A DNA stretch of 64,000 bases from Planctomycetota bacterium (GCA_020060765.1 JAGUZQ010000084.1:25924-89923); one strand, 5' to 3'. Numbered from the stretch's first letter, positions 9,010-18,636 are shown. Notes: generated by a model not told the origin, from the letters alone. Numbers and translations: made by a program.

Positions 9010-10947
9010 ATGACATTCAGATATTTGCATATTGCGTATATTCTCCTGATGATGAATATATCGGTTTCTCTTTGTGGCGTTGCTGGTGAATCAGAACCGC
9101 AAGATGACAGCGAAGTTGCTTTGACTCCGTCATCTGACCAGTTGGATGCTATCCACTCGCCCAAGCCTCAGCTTTCCCTAATCATAAAGGGCTTTCAACC
9201 GCTAAGGTATGCAACCGTCGACCTCATCAGCGAAGACAGGAAAAGCATTAATTCAAAACCGGCAGGCGATGCAAAAGAGGTTTTGCAAAACCAGGCTGGC
9301 GTGAACATGGTTACATATGGCGGACTGATCAGAAGTTCTTCGCCAACTATCCGGGGGTCGCTGTCACGGCATGTCCGCGTGATGCTGGACGATATTCCCC
9401 TCTCTTTTCCGGAGGAGGGCACGTCGAATGTGAATATCATCCCTGTTGCCGCGGTGGATTCCCTGCAGATATGGAAAGACGGGTGTTCTTCCGTTTACGG
9501 CTCCGGCCTGGGAGGGGCAATCAAATTCAAGACTATCGATCCGCCTGCGACAAACGGCAGCAAGACCAGAATCTCGCAATCCCTGGGTTCTGATAGCTCG
9601 TCCTCGACCAGCGGTATGACCAGTTTCAGGAAAGACCGGTTCGGCTTTGTCGGCAGCGCATCCTACCAGGACTCCGAAGGATACAGACCCCGAAGCGGTT
9701 TTTATGCCAGACAGGGATTTACGAAACTCACGTACGATTTTTCCGAATCCAACCGGATAGTCCTGAGCGGAGGCGTCTCGGAGGCGAACCTGGAGGAATT
9801 CGAGTATCCGCCTTATGATTACTGGTCGCATCCCAGCACTATCGGCAGATTCGGGCAGATATCCCTGCAACTCGGTCGCTTCGGCTCCTGGGAAAATTCC
9901 CTGTCTCTCTACGGTTTCGATCATTTTCTCAGGCGGGATACCAACTCGCTCTCTACCGGCAATCGTCTTTCCAGAACGGAACTGGGCTCAACCGTGGTGG
10001 GACTGAACGAGGAATTGAGCAGGAAAAGTTCTTTCCAGTTATCCGAGAATTGGCGGTGTTCAAACAAGTTGACAGTCGGGTATAATCTTGAACGCTCCAC
10101 CATTGATTACAAATCCATCCCCGATCCTGTCCAGTATTCCACCCAGGGCATGTTCCTACGCGACATTGTTGCGTTTGACTCGGTGTCGTTCACGCTGGGC
10201 TGCCGCTACGATGAGACCGAAGCTTACGGCGATTATTTTTCCTCTGAAGCAGGCGTGATGTTCACCCCGCGCAACCGGATTTTCAGGGATCATATTATTC
10301 TGCGTGCAAACGTCAACCGGTCTTTTTCCGCGCCCCCGGTATTATGGCGTTTTTATTCCTCACCGAGCTTTATTCCAAACCGGGATATTGAAGCCGAGGA
10401 AGCACTGACCTATTCCAGCGGCGTTGATTTTGATTACGGAGACAGGTTCTGGGCCAGTATTTCGGCGTTTTCTTCTTCGATCGACAATGCTCTGGATACG
10501 AAAATCGTAAGCGGCTACGTCAGAACGATGAAGAATTACCGGGAACATCGGCGGCGGGGAGTGGAGATTCAGACCCGGCACAGGCTGGGAAACTTCGAAC
10601 TGAACGCCAGCGCGTTCTGGGGAAATACGGAAGATATGGCGACTCACGAAGAAGTCCTGGGAAGAGTCAAGCGAAGCTATAAGCTTGGCCTTGCCTACCA
10701 CCACAAAAGCGGAGTATCCTGTTCGGTTCTGGGTCGATATGAGGACTGGAACCAACCAGAAATCATCCAGCCGGATGAGCGGCACATGATCTGGGATATG
10801 CGGATAAACAAGACGTTTGAAATAGAAAAGGTCGCCTGCGAACTATTCCTGACAGGACGGAATATCTTCGACACCGCATACGGATTCGACGAGTTCACCC
10901 AGATGCCTGGTCGCACCATCGAGGCTGGACTTTCGCTGGAATTTTAG
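9010..10947 (+). CDS. TonB-dependent outer-membrane receptor
   Basis: 645 residues with a short signal peptide (residues 1-22), an N-terminal plug domain (about 50-175, with the DDIPL segment and the YGSGLGGAIKF ending typical of plugs) and a C-terminal beta-barrel that ends in Phe. Such receptors import siderophores, cobalamin, nickel or glycans across the outer membrane using TonB energy. The 645-residue length is that of a classical receptor, not a SusC type. No riboswitch or iron box is visible upstream and no ABC transporter is adjacent, so the ligand is unknown. ATG at 9010 was chosen because it begins the signal peptide. It converges on the receiver gene, six bases away. Confidence 0.9.
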   Translation: MTFRYLHIAYILLMMNISVSLCGVAGESEPQDDSEVALTPSSDQLDAIHSPKPQLSLIIKGFQPLRYATVDLISEDRKSINSKPAGDAKEVLQNQAGVNMVTYGGLIRSSSPTIRGSLSRHVRVMLDDIPLSFPEEGTSNVNIIPVAAVDSLQIWKDGCSSVYGSGLGGAIKFKTIDPPATNGSKTRISQSLGSDSSSSTSGMTSFRKDRFGFVGSASYQDSEGYRPRSGFYARQGFTKLTYDFSESNRIVLSGGVSEANLEEFEYPPYDYWSHPSTIGRFGQISLQLGRFGSWENSLSLYGFDHFLRRDTNSLSTGNRLSRTELGSTVVGLNEELSRKSSFQLSENWRCSNKLTVGYNLERSTIDYKSIPDPVQYSTQGMFLRDIVAFDSVSFTLGCRYDETEAYGDYFSSEAGVMFTPRNRIFRDHIILRANVNRSFSAPPVLWRFYSSPSFIPNRDIEAEEALTYSSGVDFDYGDRFWASISAFSSSIDNALDTKIVSGYVRTMKNYREHRRRGVEIQTRHRLGNFELNASAFWGNTEDMATHEEVLGRVKRSYKLGLAYHHKSGVSCSVLGRYEDWNQPEIIQPDERHMIWDMRINKTFEIEKVACELFLTGRNIFDTAYGFDEFTQMPGRTIEAGLSLEF

Positions 10948-10953
10948 CGAACA

Positions 10954-11352
10954 CTATTTTGCTGTTATTACCGCGTCTTCACACATCATGATATTACTGA
11001 TTTCCGCAGATAGTTTTTCATTGGAGCAAGGCCAAACCAGGTAGGAATCAGCACCGCAATCATTATCATGCTGCTTTTTGCCGTCGGTTGACGACAACAG
11101 GATCATGGGAATGTTTCTGAACGGAGGGACTGATTTTAAAAAACTGACAAGAGAAGCGCCACTGCTGAGACTGACCTCTTCGTCCACTATTATCACCGAT
11201 ATATCCCGGTTTTCGTATATCTTGCCGATCACTGATTCAATTGTCGACACACAAATTATCTTCCCCAGTTGAGCGATGTATTTCTTGAAAAAATCATTGG
11301 TTGTCTTGCGATTAGAGGCGACAATAATATTGTTTTGCTTAAGTTGGCTCAT
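10954..11352 (-). CDS. Degenerate receiver-domain protein under a sigma-54 promoter
   Basis: 132 residues forming a single CheY-like domain with no output domain. Asp57 sits at the phosphoacceptor position (IIVDEEV) and Ser87/Ser88 at the conserved Thr/Ser position. The acidic pair at the start of the domain is replaced by Ala-Ser-Asn (12-14), and the conserved Lys before Pro is Trp107. It therefore probably binds Mg2+ and phosphate poorly, like atypical receivers that act by protein contact. The start at 11352 has AAGGA upstream. It is read from the predicted sigma-54 site at 11421-11440, which ties it to the NtrC-type regulator at 13365. Confidence 0.7.
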   Translation of the reverse strand: MSQLKQNNIIVASNRKTTNDFFKKYIAQLGKIICVSTIESVIGKIYENRDISVIIVDEEVSLSSGASLVSFLKSVPPFRNIPMILLSSTDGKKQHDNDCGADSYLVWPCSNEKLSAEISNIMMCEDAVITAK

Positions 11353-11420
11353 CCTTCTTTCCTTTCCCATAACCTGATGTCGTTTTGTAATTACCAATTT
11401 CAATATGGCCTTGTGGGAAC

Positions 11421-11440
11421 ATTGCAACTTTGGTGCCAAT
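11421..11440 (-). promoter_or_regulatory. Sigma-54 (-24/-12) promoter
   Basis: Read on the minus strand the site is TTGGCACCAAAGTTGCAAT, containing TGGCAC-N5-TTGCA, an exact match to the sigma-54 consensus. Transcription would start near 11412, leaving about 60 bases of leader before the receiver gene. A GAFTGA-containing activator is encoded 2 kb away. Confidence 0.85.
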
Positions 11441-11866
11441 AATGCCCAATAAACGGGAGATATTTTTGCTGATTTTACCTTTTACTGTTGGATATTTTCG
11501 CGAATTACGTGCTTGATTACGGATAATACCTATGCCCATACCCAGTTTCGCAATAATAGGAAAATGACGATTAATGCGTTCCTGTTTTTGCGAAAAACTG
11601 ACGATGGCGGGGTATTAACGGAAAGTGCTACCTGGCAAATACATTTTGGAATAGGCGTGTGCGATATATCAAGTCATCCTGATGCAATGCAAAATTGTAT
11701 TGTATATTTTTCACCGATAAATTATGCTACTTACTGGTCGAGGTTTAGGTGTTTCATCTGTTTTTGGGAATTTCTGGCTCCCAAATGTCAGAAATTTACG
11801 TAAATACAAGCCTTTTGCTTTTTGTGCCAGAAATCAGGCTCGTCGCGTGCGCGGTGAAACAATAAC
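11441..11866. other. AT-rich intergenic region
   Basis: No convincing gene. Two short open frames (11513-11803 plus, 11339-11539 minus) lack ribosome sites and have no protein-like composition. The region should hold activator-binding sites for the sigma-54 promoter and a promoter for the solute-binding protein. An inverted repeat GTTTTT-GCG-AAAAAC lies at about 11583-11597. Confidence 0.5.
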
Positions 11867-13357
11867 ATGAAGAAACACTTTTGGGTTTATTGCATAATGT
11901 TGGCGCTTGTTCTCGCCTTCCTGGCGGGTTACGATAAATGCCCGTCACATTCTGCCATCAGTGATAATATTGAAGAGGATTGCAAGCCAGGAGTCCTCAG
12001 AATCGGCGTTGAAGGCAAACTGTTGCCCTTTGATATAGATAATACCATGTCGTCATTCACCACCCAGCTTTGCGATTGGATCTACGATAGCCTGCTGACG
12101 TTTAATTCACAGGGCGACCCCGTACCCAGCATCGCAGAGAAGTACGAAGTTTCTGAAGACCGGCTTACATACACTTTCTTTATCAGAAAAAATATCGCTT
12201 TTCATAATGGCGCATCCCTGACAGCGCATGATGTCGTTTACAGCTATTCCAGGAAAAAGGCTTCTCAATTGAGCCGATACCGTTTAGCCTGCATAAACTC
12301 TTTATGCGCGATTGATGATTACACTGTTCGCTTCAAACTTCGTCAGGAAGAGCCTCTTATTCTCTTCTTGGCGGCTAATCATGAAATAATATCTTCCAAA
12401 GACACGCAGCAAACACCCTTGCCCAATGGGACTGGCCCATTCAGGCTGATCAGGTTCGATGCTGATACCGGGGCTGAATTGCAGGCGAACGATAAATACT
12501 ATTTAGGACGCCCGAAGTTGGATAGAATCCTGGTGAAGAATTACAAGAGACAGGATGATGTCTGGCAGGCATTGGTCGCCAACAAAATAGATATGCCTGG
12601 ACATATGGCCATTGACGACCCGGACAAAGTCAGCTCTATAAAAGATATCTGTATCGCTAAGATACCGAATTACCTTATGACTTGTCTTATTTTTAATCCT
12701 CTGGAAAAATTCAACGACAGAGAGCTACGTAAGCAAATACTGTCATTTATTGACAAGTCCAGACTGATAACAAAGCAATGCAAAATACCACTTGCAATCG
12801 CTAACAGCATATACCGTCAAAAAGACCCTGAAAACCAACATTCCCCATTTGCCGGACTCAACGGCAATACGCCCTGCATGCGGCAGGCTGACTCAAGATG
12901 GAAAAAAAACAGAGACAACCATTGGTTGCTGGATGGGAATGTAGTTTCATTTTCATTGGTTATTGATGGTGAATCTGTCGAACATCATGAAATTGCCCTG
13001 GCGCTGCGCGAGCAATTCGCCGCCCATGGCATAAGAATTTTGATACGGCATAACAAGCATAACTACGAAAATTTCGACTTCCGTGATGTGGACGCCATTC
13101 TTATCACCTCGCCAGCCTGCACCCCTAATGAATTTATCGACTATTTTTGGATGAACACTCCTCTTGTGCCATGGATGAAATCTTTCCGACTTGAAAATGA
13201 TTCGGTTGAAGGCGTTTTGTCACGCGAATACCTTGCCATGCCCTTGGCGAGTTCCTATATTTTCCAAATTTATTCGAACAGATTCACCGGTGACATAGAG
13301 GGATTTTATGGCGCGTTCCGGAAAGGTTCTGCCATGCTGTCGTGGGAAACCAGGTAA
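11867..13357 (+). CDS. Orphan peptide-type solute-binding protein (SBP_bac_5)
   Basis: 496 residues resembling DppA/OppA/NikA extracytoplasmic binding proteins: an N-terminal hydrophobic signal segment (7-20), then the LYD/IYD-like 'QLCDWIYDSL' region, SIAEKYEVSEDRLTYTF and 'FHNGASLTAHDVVYSY', which are hallmarks of the family's first lobe. There is no clear lipobox. No ABC permease or ATPase is nearby. It converges on the NtrC-type regulator, so it may present a ligand to the sensor kinase, or it may be an enzyme-like or scavenging protein. Lower GC than neighbouring housekeeping genes. Confidence 0.8.
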   Translation: MKKHFWVYCIMLALVLAFLAGYDKCPSHSAISDNIEEDCKPGVLRIGVEGKLLPFDIDNTMSSFTTQLCDWIYDSLLTFNSQGDPVPSIAEKYEVSEDRLTYTFFIRKNIAFHNGASLTAHDVVYSYSRKKASQLSRYRLACINSLCAIDDYTVRFKLRQEEPLILFLAANHEIISSKDTQQTPLPNGTGPFRLIRFDADTGAELQANDKYYLGRPKLDRILVKNYKRQDDVWQALVANKIDMPGHMAIDDPDKVSSIKDICIAKIPNYLMTCLIFNPLEKFNDRELRKQILSFIDKSRLITKQCKIPLAIANSIYRQKDPENQHSPFAGLNGNTPCMRQADSRWKKNRDNHWLLDGNVVSFSLVIDGESVEHHEIALALREQFAAHGIRILIRHNKHNYENFDFRDVDAILITSPACTPNEFIDYFWMNTPLVPWMKSFRLENDSVEGVLSREYLAMPLASSYIFQIYSNRFTGDIEGFYGAFRKGSAMLSWETR

Positions 13358-13364
13358 AGAAGCA

Positions 13365-14690
13365 TCAGGATTCCAAAATCCGGTATACCGTTGACAGGCT
13401 TGCGCCTATTGCCTCGGCGGTTCTGGCATAATCGCCGTCATTCTGTTTAAGTACAGCAGTCACATACTGACGCGCGAAAGTCCTTTTGGCTTCAGCGAGA
13501 CTGGTTGAGGTTGAAGGAATCCCGGTCATGTCCGCACCGAAGCCCAGGCTCTCAATCGTAGTAATTGCGCAATCAGTGGGAGTATTTACCACCAGCCTGT
13601 GCATGAGGTTTTCCAGTTCCCTGACATTTCCCGCCCATTTTCTCATTTTCAATTCTGTTTCAACTGACGATGAAAAGCGCAATCCCGGTTTATGGTATAG
13701 CCGTGAGAATTTCAGCAGAAAATACTGTGCGAGGAGCGAAATATCCTCTCCGCGTTCATTCAATGTAGGCATGGAAATTTCCAGGACATTCAAACGGTAG
13801 AACAAATCCAACCTGAACTGCTGCGACTCGATGAGCTTGTTCAGGTCGCTGTTAGTGGCGGCAATTATCCGAACGTCGACTGTTTGCTCTTTTTCGGATC
13901 CAACTTTATTAAAAGTTTTTTCCTGCAGGACTCTCATAATGCCAACCTGAGCGTCAGGAGGCAGTGAGCAAATTTCATCGAGAAACAGCGTCCCTCCGTC
14001 CGCTGTTTCGAAACATCCTTTGCGTTGCGCGGTGGCGCCGGTAAAGGCTCCTTTTTCGTGCCCGAAAAGTTCGCTGGCAAGAAGCGTTTTTGACAAGGCT
14101 CCGCAATTAACGGCCACAAACGGTTTATTTTTCCGCGCACTCTGTAAATGTATTGCCCTGGCGACAAGTTCCTTGCCGGTGCCTGAATCGCCTTTGATTA
14201 ATACCGGGGCGTCGCTTTGCGCTGACGTGACAATCTGGCTCTTCACCTTGAGCATCGCCGGGCTTTCACCAATCAACGCCCTTTCTTCATCCCCGGAATA
14301 CTCCCATAGCTCGTGCAGGCGTTTTTCGTATTCGTAAAAGCCATGCACCATTTCCTTGATTTTAACGTCATCAAAGGGCTTTACAATATAATCAGCCGCC
14401 CCCAGCTTCATGGCTCTTACCCCCCGGGGAGCCATGTTATCGCTGGTTATGACGATGATGTTCGAGTGGGGGTATTGTTTACGCATTGTCGCCAGAAACG
14501 TCATCCCGTCGCCATCGGGGAGGGTGAGGTCAAGCAAGACCAGGTGCAAAACTGTTTTTCTCAAAACAGCTTCCGCCTTATCGAGGGTTTCCGCCAGATG
14601 AACAGTATATTCCCGAAAGAGGATCCGGTAGATCGAGCGCATCGACTCTTCGTCGTCGATTCCCAGAATCGCGAAATCCTTGGGCTGCAT
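13365..14690 (-). CDS. NtrC-family sigma-54-dependent response regulator
   Basis: 441 residues in the order receiver (6-120, phosphoacceptor Asp54 in VLLDLTLPDG), AAA+ domain with Walker A GDSGTGKE (167-174), GAFTGA sigma-54 contact motif (214-219) and Walker B FLDE, then a Fis-type helix-turn-helix at the C terminus (ARTAEAIGASLSTVYRIL). It activates sigma-54 promoters when phosphorylated. ATG at 14690 follows GGAGG and lies one base after the stop of the kinase gene, so the pair is co-transcribed and translationally coupled. Its likely target is the -24/-12 site at 11421. Confidence 0.93.
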   Translation of the reverse strand: MQPKDFAILGIDDEESMRSIYRILFREYTVHLAETLDKAEAVLRKTVLHLVLLDLTLPDGDGMTFLATMRKQYPHSNIIVITSDNMAPRGVRAMKLGAADYIVKPFDDVKIKEMVHGFYEYEKRLHELWEYSGDEERALIGESPAMLKVKSQIVTSAQSDAPVLIKGDSGTGKELVARAIHLQSARKNKPFVAVNCGALSKTLLASELFGHEKGAFTGATAQRKGCFETADGGTLFLDEICSLPPDAQVGIMRVLQEKTFNKVGSEKEQTVDVRIIAATNSDLNKLIESQQFRLDLFYRLNVLEISMPTLNERGEDISLLAQYFLLKFSRLYHKPGLRFSSSVETELKMRKWAGNVRELENLMHRLVVNTPTDCAITTIESLGFGADMTGIPSTSTSLAEAKRTFARQYVTAVLKQNDGDYARTAEAIGASLSTVYRILES

Positions 14691-14691
14691 C

Positions 14692-16440
14692 TCATTCCTC
14701 CGGTTCCTGCGGAAGCCAGATGACAAAGTCGGCTCCCCCCGCGTCATTTTTGCTGTAAGTAATAGTCCCGTTGTGACAATGAATCAAGGATCGACAAATA
14801 GCCAGGCCAAGCCCCAGCCCGTCCTTCCTGCCGGAGACAAACGGGCGGAACAGATTGGCGACCAGATTTTCCGGTACGCCAGAGCCATTATCTGAAATTG
14901 TTATCGAGATTCCAGCGATATCATCCCCTAGCGTGCGATTTTCCACCACAAACCTGACTTCGCCCTTTTCGGGAAGGGCATTCATGGCATTATTCAACAG
15001 GTTGAGCAGTACCCGTTGAAGATGATCCTGGTCGGCATGAATGAGATAGTTATCTGCTGTATGCTCCGCGGTCAGCGCAATGCCATTCTTTCTCGCCAAA
15101 GGCCTGTTGGTTAAAATTATCCGCTCTATAAGTATTTTAATATCGATAAGCGTTTTGTTTAAACTGGGATCGCGTGAATATTCGCGGATACTGGCGACCA
15201 GCCGTTCCAGGCGCTCTATTTCCGCCGGTACTATTGAAAGAAAATCCGAAAGGCAGGACGCGTCTCCGGGTTCTTTTTCAATAACCGCGATAAGCGTTTT
15301 CATGGCGGTGAGAGGCGATCCCAGATCATGGGCAATCCGCTCGACAGCGTCGCCGACAGTGGCGCGTTGTTCCAACATGCGTATTTCTTTTATCCGTCGC
15401 ATCATGTCGTTGAAATCTTCAAACAATATGCCGATGTCGTCCGATCTCGACTTGAGCGGTTCCGCCTCATAGTTTCCCTGAGCAATGGTTCGGGCGCGGA
15501 TAGACAACTGCTTCAGCGGCCTGGTGATTATTCTGGGCAGGAAAACGGAGGATACAAAAACAGTCGCGGTGCAAATCAACAAGCCCCATAACCATAAGGA
15601 TTGAATGTGACGTGACTTTTCAAAAACTTCAACCGCCTTTTTTCGAATAAGTACGCTGATGCCAATGAACTCAATTCTTTTTGAGGCAAAGAAAACACCA
15701 GCCTCCGACGATGCCTGCGGGCTCGCCAGCCTGTCGCCTATTGCGTCGAGAATCCATTTGCGTTTTTCCGCCACTCCCGCAACGACAGACATACAGTTGT
15801 CGGCGGCAAGAGGATAATCGTCGATATATAATTCGACGGTTCCCGTTTTTCCAAAACGCAGCTCATCGATCGACTGCCAGATCCCAAGCAAGTCAATTTC
15901 GCTAATCAAGATGCGGGTGGAACCATCTGCCGATAGAACCGGATTGACAAATACGACGAAAGGGGCTTCTCCCGTCTCAACATGTTTAATAAAACAAGGG
16001 GATTCGGCAGATTTGATCGCACGCCAAAGCTTTGTGCCAGACCAGTCACGGGGTTGACGTCCGCAGTCCGATGCGGCTATTTCAGTACCGTCTGTCGCCA
16101 CAAGCGCGATTCTCTTGATTAAAGGCGATGAGTGGCGGAATCCTACCAGAACGGTCTCTGCCTCCTGCGGTGTTTTTCCCATGGGATACACCGTGGTTGC
16201 AACGCCATCCGATATCTGGGGTATTGCGCCAAGGATTGAAGAAATAGCGCTAGCCAGGCTCTGAGCCTGGAATTTGAATTCCACTATCGCCGTCTGCCTG
16301 GCCGACTCCTTGATGGAGTTTATTGAAGTCCAGCCCAGATAGTATAACGGCAGCAAAAACACTGCTGATAGAATTAGACCTAAGCGAAAGCTATAGCTGA
16401 ACCACAGGTAGCCTGGATAGCGAAAAACGCGGGACAACAA
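14692..16440 (-). CDS. Sensor histidine kinase (periplasmic sensor-HAMP-HisKA-HATPase)
   Basis: 582 residues: membrane helix near 17-37, periplasmic region of about 230 residues consistent with a double Cache fold, second helix near 280-302, HAMP linker, HisKA with His371 (AHDLGSPL), and HATPase with N box (480-484), DNGSG (517) and GLGLGL (541). The kinase core is of the NtrB/AtoS kind and pairs with the NtrC-type regulator directly downstream. Cache domains bind small carboxylates, amino acids or similar; the ligand is unknown. The adjacent solute-binding protein is a candidate partner. Confidence 0.92.
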   Translation of the reverse strand: MLSRVFRYPGYLWFSYSFRLGLILSAVFLLPLYYLGWTSINSIKESARQTAIVEFKFQAQSLASAISSILGAIPQISDGVATTVYPMGKTPQEAETVLVGFRHSSPLIKRIALVATDGTEIAASDCGRQPRDWSGTKLWRAIKSAESPCFIKHVETGEAPFVVFVNPVLSADGSTRILISEIDLLGIWQSIDELRFGKTGTVELYIDDYPLAADNCMSVVAGVAEKRKWILDAIGDRLASPQASSEAGVFFASKRIEFIGISVLIRKKAVEVFEKSRHIQSLWLWGLLICTATVFVSSVFLPRIITRPLKQLSIRARTIAQGNYEAEPLKSRSDDIGILFEDFNDMMRRIKEIRMLEQRATVGDAVERIAHDLGSPLTAMKTLIAVIEKEPGDASCLSDFLSIVPAEIERLERLVASIREYSRDPSLNKTLIDIKILIERIILTNRPLARKNGIALTAEHTADNYLIHADQDHLQRVLLNLLNNAMNALPEKGEVRFVVENRTLGDDIAGISITISDNGSGVPENLVANLFRPFVSGRKDGLGLGLAICRSLIHCHNGTITYSKNDAGGADFVIWLPQEPEE

Positions 16441-16685
16441 TAAGTCACTTCCTTTCGCCTGTATTTCTTCATTCAGAGTGAACTTTGTCCGGTATTCTGA
16501 TGGTAACAGGTTAAACTGGTTTCTGCAAGCTGGAAGGTTACAGAGACTTTGCCACTTTCCTTACGCATTAAATACCGGCAAACGGTCGGAGCCACGGATA
16601 AATATGAATGCGCCAAAGGTTTGACTTTTGCCCTGCCGATTCGTACAGTATAGATATTGAAAAAGCGTACCAGGAAATCTTGCCC

Positions 16686-17969
16686 ATGTTGAAAACCGCT
16701 CTCCGCCTTTGCGCGGTGCTTGCCGCGATTGTCCTGATGGGTCTGTCCTGCCGCGGCCAGTTGCCGGACAAGACGAAGCTAGACCTGGCGGTCTACCCCA
16801 CCGGCCTGAAGGACGCGCCGCAGATTCGCGTGCTGGTCGCCGACAAACTCGACAGCGCCTCGATTTTTGTCAGCGGCAATTACAAGCTGGAAGTGGTTCA
16901 TCTGGACGGCACTTCCGAAAGCGGCGGCGACGCGGCGGCGGTCTCGGTCACCGCCATCCCCAACGCCAAGGGAATTTCCCTCGGCAGTTCCGAAGTCCGT
17001 AGCGCCCTCATCATCCCGAAAAAGAACACCACCATCACCCTGCGTTACGCCAGCGACTCCGGTTCCGAGGAGGAAATCGCTTATCCTAATCCTATTCTCA
17101 TCATGCGGGCGATGGTCATGTCCGGAACTGCCCCGGTTCCGAAGTTGCGGATTCTGGCCAAGCTCAACATCGAGGAATACCTGACCGGCGTGCTCCCTCA
17201 CGAAATGTCGGCCAACTATCCCGCCGAATCCCTGCGCGCGCAGGCGGTGGCCAGCCGGACGTTTGCCCTCTACCACATGAAGACCCGCGCCGACAAGGAC
17301 TGGGACGTGGAAAATACCATTATGAGTCAGGTGTGGAAACCGGTTCCCAGTCCCGACCCTCGCGTACTGATTGCGGTCAACTCCACACGCGGCGTGGTCG
17401 TGACCGAGAACAACCGACTCTTCCCCACCTTTTTCCATTCCCGCTGCGGCGGCTATACCGCCGACGCCGGCAAGGTTTTCAACCAGAAAGATATTCGCGC
17501 GCTCTGGGGCGTGCGCTGTCCCTATTGCGCGGAAAGCGGGGCGGCCAGCGAAAAACCCTGGCGCTTCACCATCGCTAAAACCGACCTGGCCTCGCGACTG
17601 GCGAAAAAAGGCCTCATGCGCGGCAGAATCAAAAATCTGGTTCTGCTGGACAAATACGACCAGCCCCTGACCGCCATCGGGCGGGTCTACAAGCTCGATG
17701 CGACTCTCGAAAGCGGCGCAACGCAGAAAATTCTCGCCAGTGATTTCCGCTTGGCGGTCGGCCCCGGTCGCGACGCTTTGCCCAGTACATGGTTTTCCAT
17801 TGCCAGTTCCGACACGCATTTCGTCTTCGAGGGCGAAGGCTTCGGCCACGGCGTGGGGATGTGCCAGAAGGGCGCCCGCTACTGCGCCGAGGCCAAGGGC
17901 TGGGGCTACCGCGACATTCTTGCGCGCTACTACCCCGGCGCCAAACCGGTGCGGCTGTGGGGGGAATGA
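16686..17969 (+). CDS. SpoIID/LytB domain protein (amidase-enhancer type)
   Basis: 427 residues with a signal peptide ending near Cys (GLSCRG, an imperfect lipobox). The SpoIID core is clear: LNIEEYLTGVLPHEM, then ESLRAQAVASRTFALY, HSRCGGYTADAG and the closing GEGFGHGVGMCQKGAR. In sporulating Firmicutes SpoIID is a lytic transglycosylase for denuded peptidoglycan; homologues in Gram-negative phyla have cell-wall roles that are less well defined. ATG at 16686 follows AGGAAA; the frame extends further upstream but without a ribosome site. The purN start follows one base after its stop, so the two are likely co-translated. Confidence 0.88.
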   Translation: MLKTALRLCAVLAAIVLMGLSCRGQLPDKTKLDLAVYPTGLKDAPQIRVLVADKLDSASIFVSGNYKLEVVHLDGTSESGGDAAAVSVTAIPNAKGISLGSSEVRSALIIPKKNTTITLRYASDSGSEEEIAYPNPILIMRAMVMSGTAPVPKLRILAKLNIEEYLTGVLPHEMSANYPAESLRAQAVASRTFALYHMKTRADKDWDVENTIMSQVWKPVPSPDPRVLIAVNSTRGVVVTENNRLFPTFFHSRCGGYTADAGKVFNQKDIRALWGVRCPYCAESGAASEKPWRFTIAKTDLASRLAKKGLMRGRIKNLVLLDKYDQPLTAIGRVYKLDATLESGATQKILASDFRLAVGPGRDALPSTWFSIASSDTHFVFEGEGFGHGVGMCQKGARYCAEAKGWGYRDILARYYPGAKPVRLWGE

Positions 17970-17970
17970 T

Positions 17971-18636
17971 GTGACAAAACCTATCCGGCTCGCAGTTCTC
18001 CTCTCCGGCGGCGGCACCACGCTGGAAAATATTTTCGAGCATATTGAAACTCGCGACCTCCCCGCCGAAGTCGCGTTGGTGGTTTCATCCAAGCCGGATG
18101 CTTTCGGATTGGAACGCGCGCGGCGGCGCGGCATAGACTCGGCTGTGGTCGAGTCGGCCAAATTCCGCAAACGTAATGACGTCGGCTGCCTCATCCCCGA
18201 CTGGGAATCGATGTCGCATGAATTAACAAACGTCATTCTCGCGGCCAAACCTGACCTGGTGTGTCTCGCCGGATTCATGTGCATGTATATCCTTCCGCCG
18301 GAACTGACGGGAAAAGTGATGAATATCCATCCCGCCCTGATCCCAGCGTTCTGCGGCAAAGGCATGTACGGCCACCACGTGCACGAAGCTGTCGCGGCGG
18401 CGGGAGTCAAGATCACCGGCTGCACCGTCCACTTCGTCACCAATGAATACGACGCAGGCCCTATTATTCTGCAAAAATGCTGCCCTGTCCTGTTCAACGA
18501 CACGCCGGACGAAATCGCCGCCCGGGTGTTCGAGCAGGAATGCGAAGCCTACCCCGAAGCGATCCGCCTGTTTGCCGAAGACAGACTTGAAATCTGCGGC
18601 AACAGGGTTCGCGTCACAACCCTGGAGAAAAAATGA
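17971..18636 (+). CDS. purN: Phosphoribosylglycinamide formyltransferase (GART)
   Basis: 221 residues starting at GTG. Transfers a formyl group from 10-formyl-THF to GAR in step three of purine synthesis. Diagnostic features: LAVLLSGGGTTLENIF at the N terminus (phosphate loop), MNIHPALIPAFCGKGMYG with the catalytic Asn-His, and HFVTNEYDAGPII with the catalytic Asp. The segment between the first strands is longer than in E. coli PurN. The gene overlaps kpsF by four bases (ATGA), placing it in a compact three-gene operon with the SpoIID-like protein and the sugar-phosphate isomerase, an unusual mix of purine and envelope functions. Confidence 0.9.
   Translation: MTKPIRLAVLLSGGGTTLENIFEHIETRDLPAEVALVVSSKPDAFGLERARRRGIDSAVVESAKFRKRNDVGCLIPDWESMSHELTNVILAAKPDLVCLAGFMCMYILPPELTGKVMNIHPALIPAFCGKGMYGHHVHEAVAAAGVKITGCTVHFVTNEYDAGPIILQKCCPVLFNDTPDEIAARVFEQECEAYPEAIRLFAEDRLEICGNRVRVTTLEKK

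Noticed and set aside
8650..9030. Extension of the macroglobulin reading frame to 9030
   Set aside because: It runs through a palindromic repeat and overlaps the divergent TonB receptor start; AGGAAAGGG and the membrane segment support 8649.
11513..11803. Open frame of 96 codons between the receiver and binding-protein genes
   Set aside because: No ribosome site, unusual composition, and it lies in the region needed for promoters.
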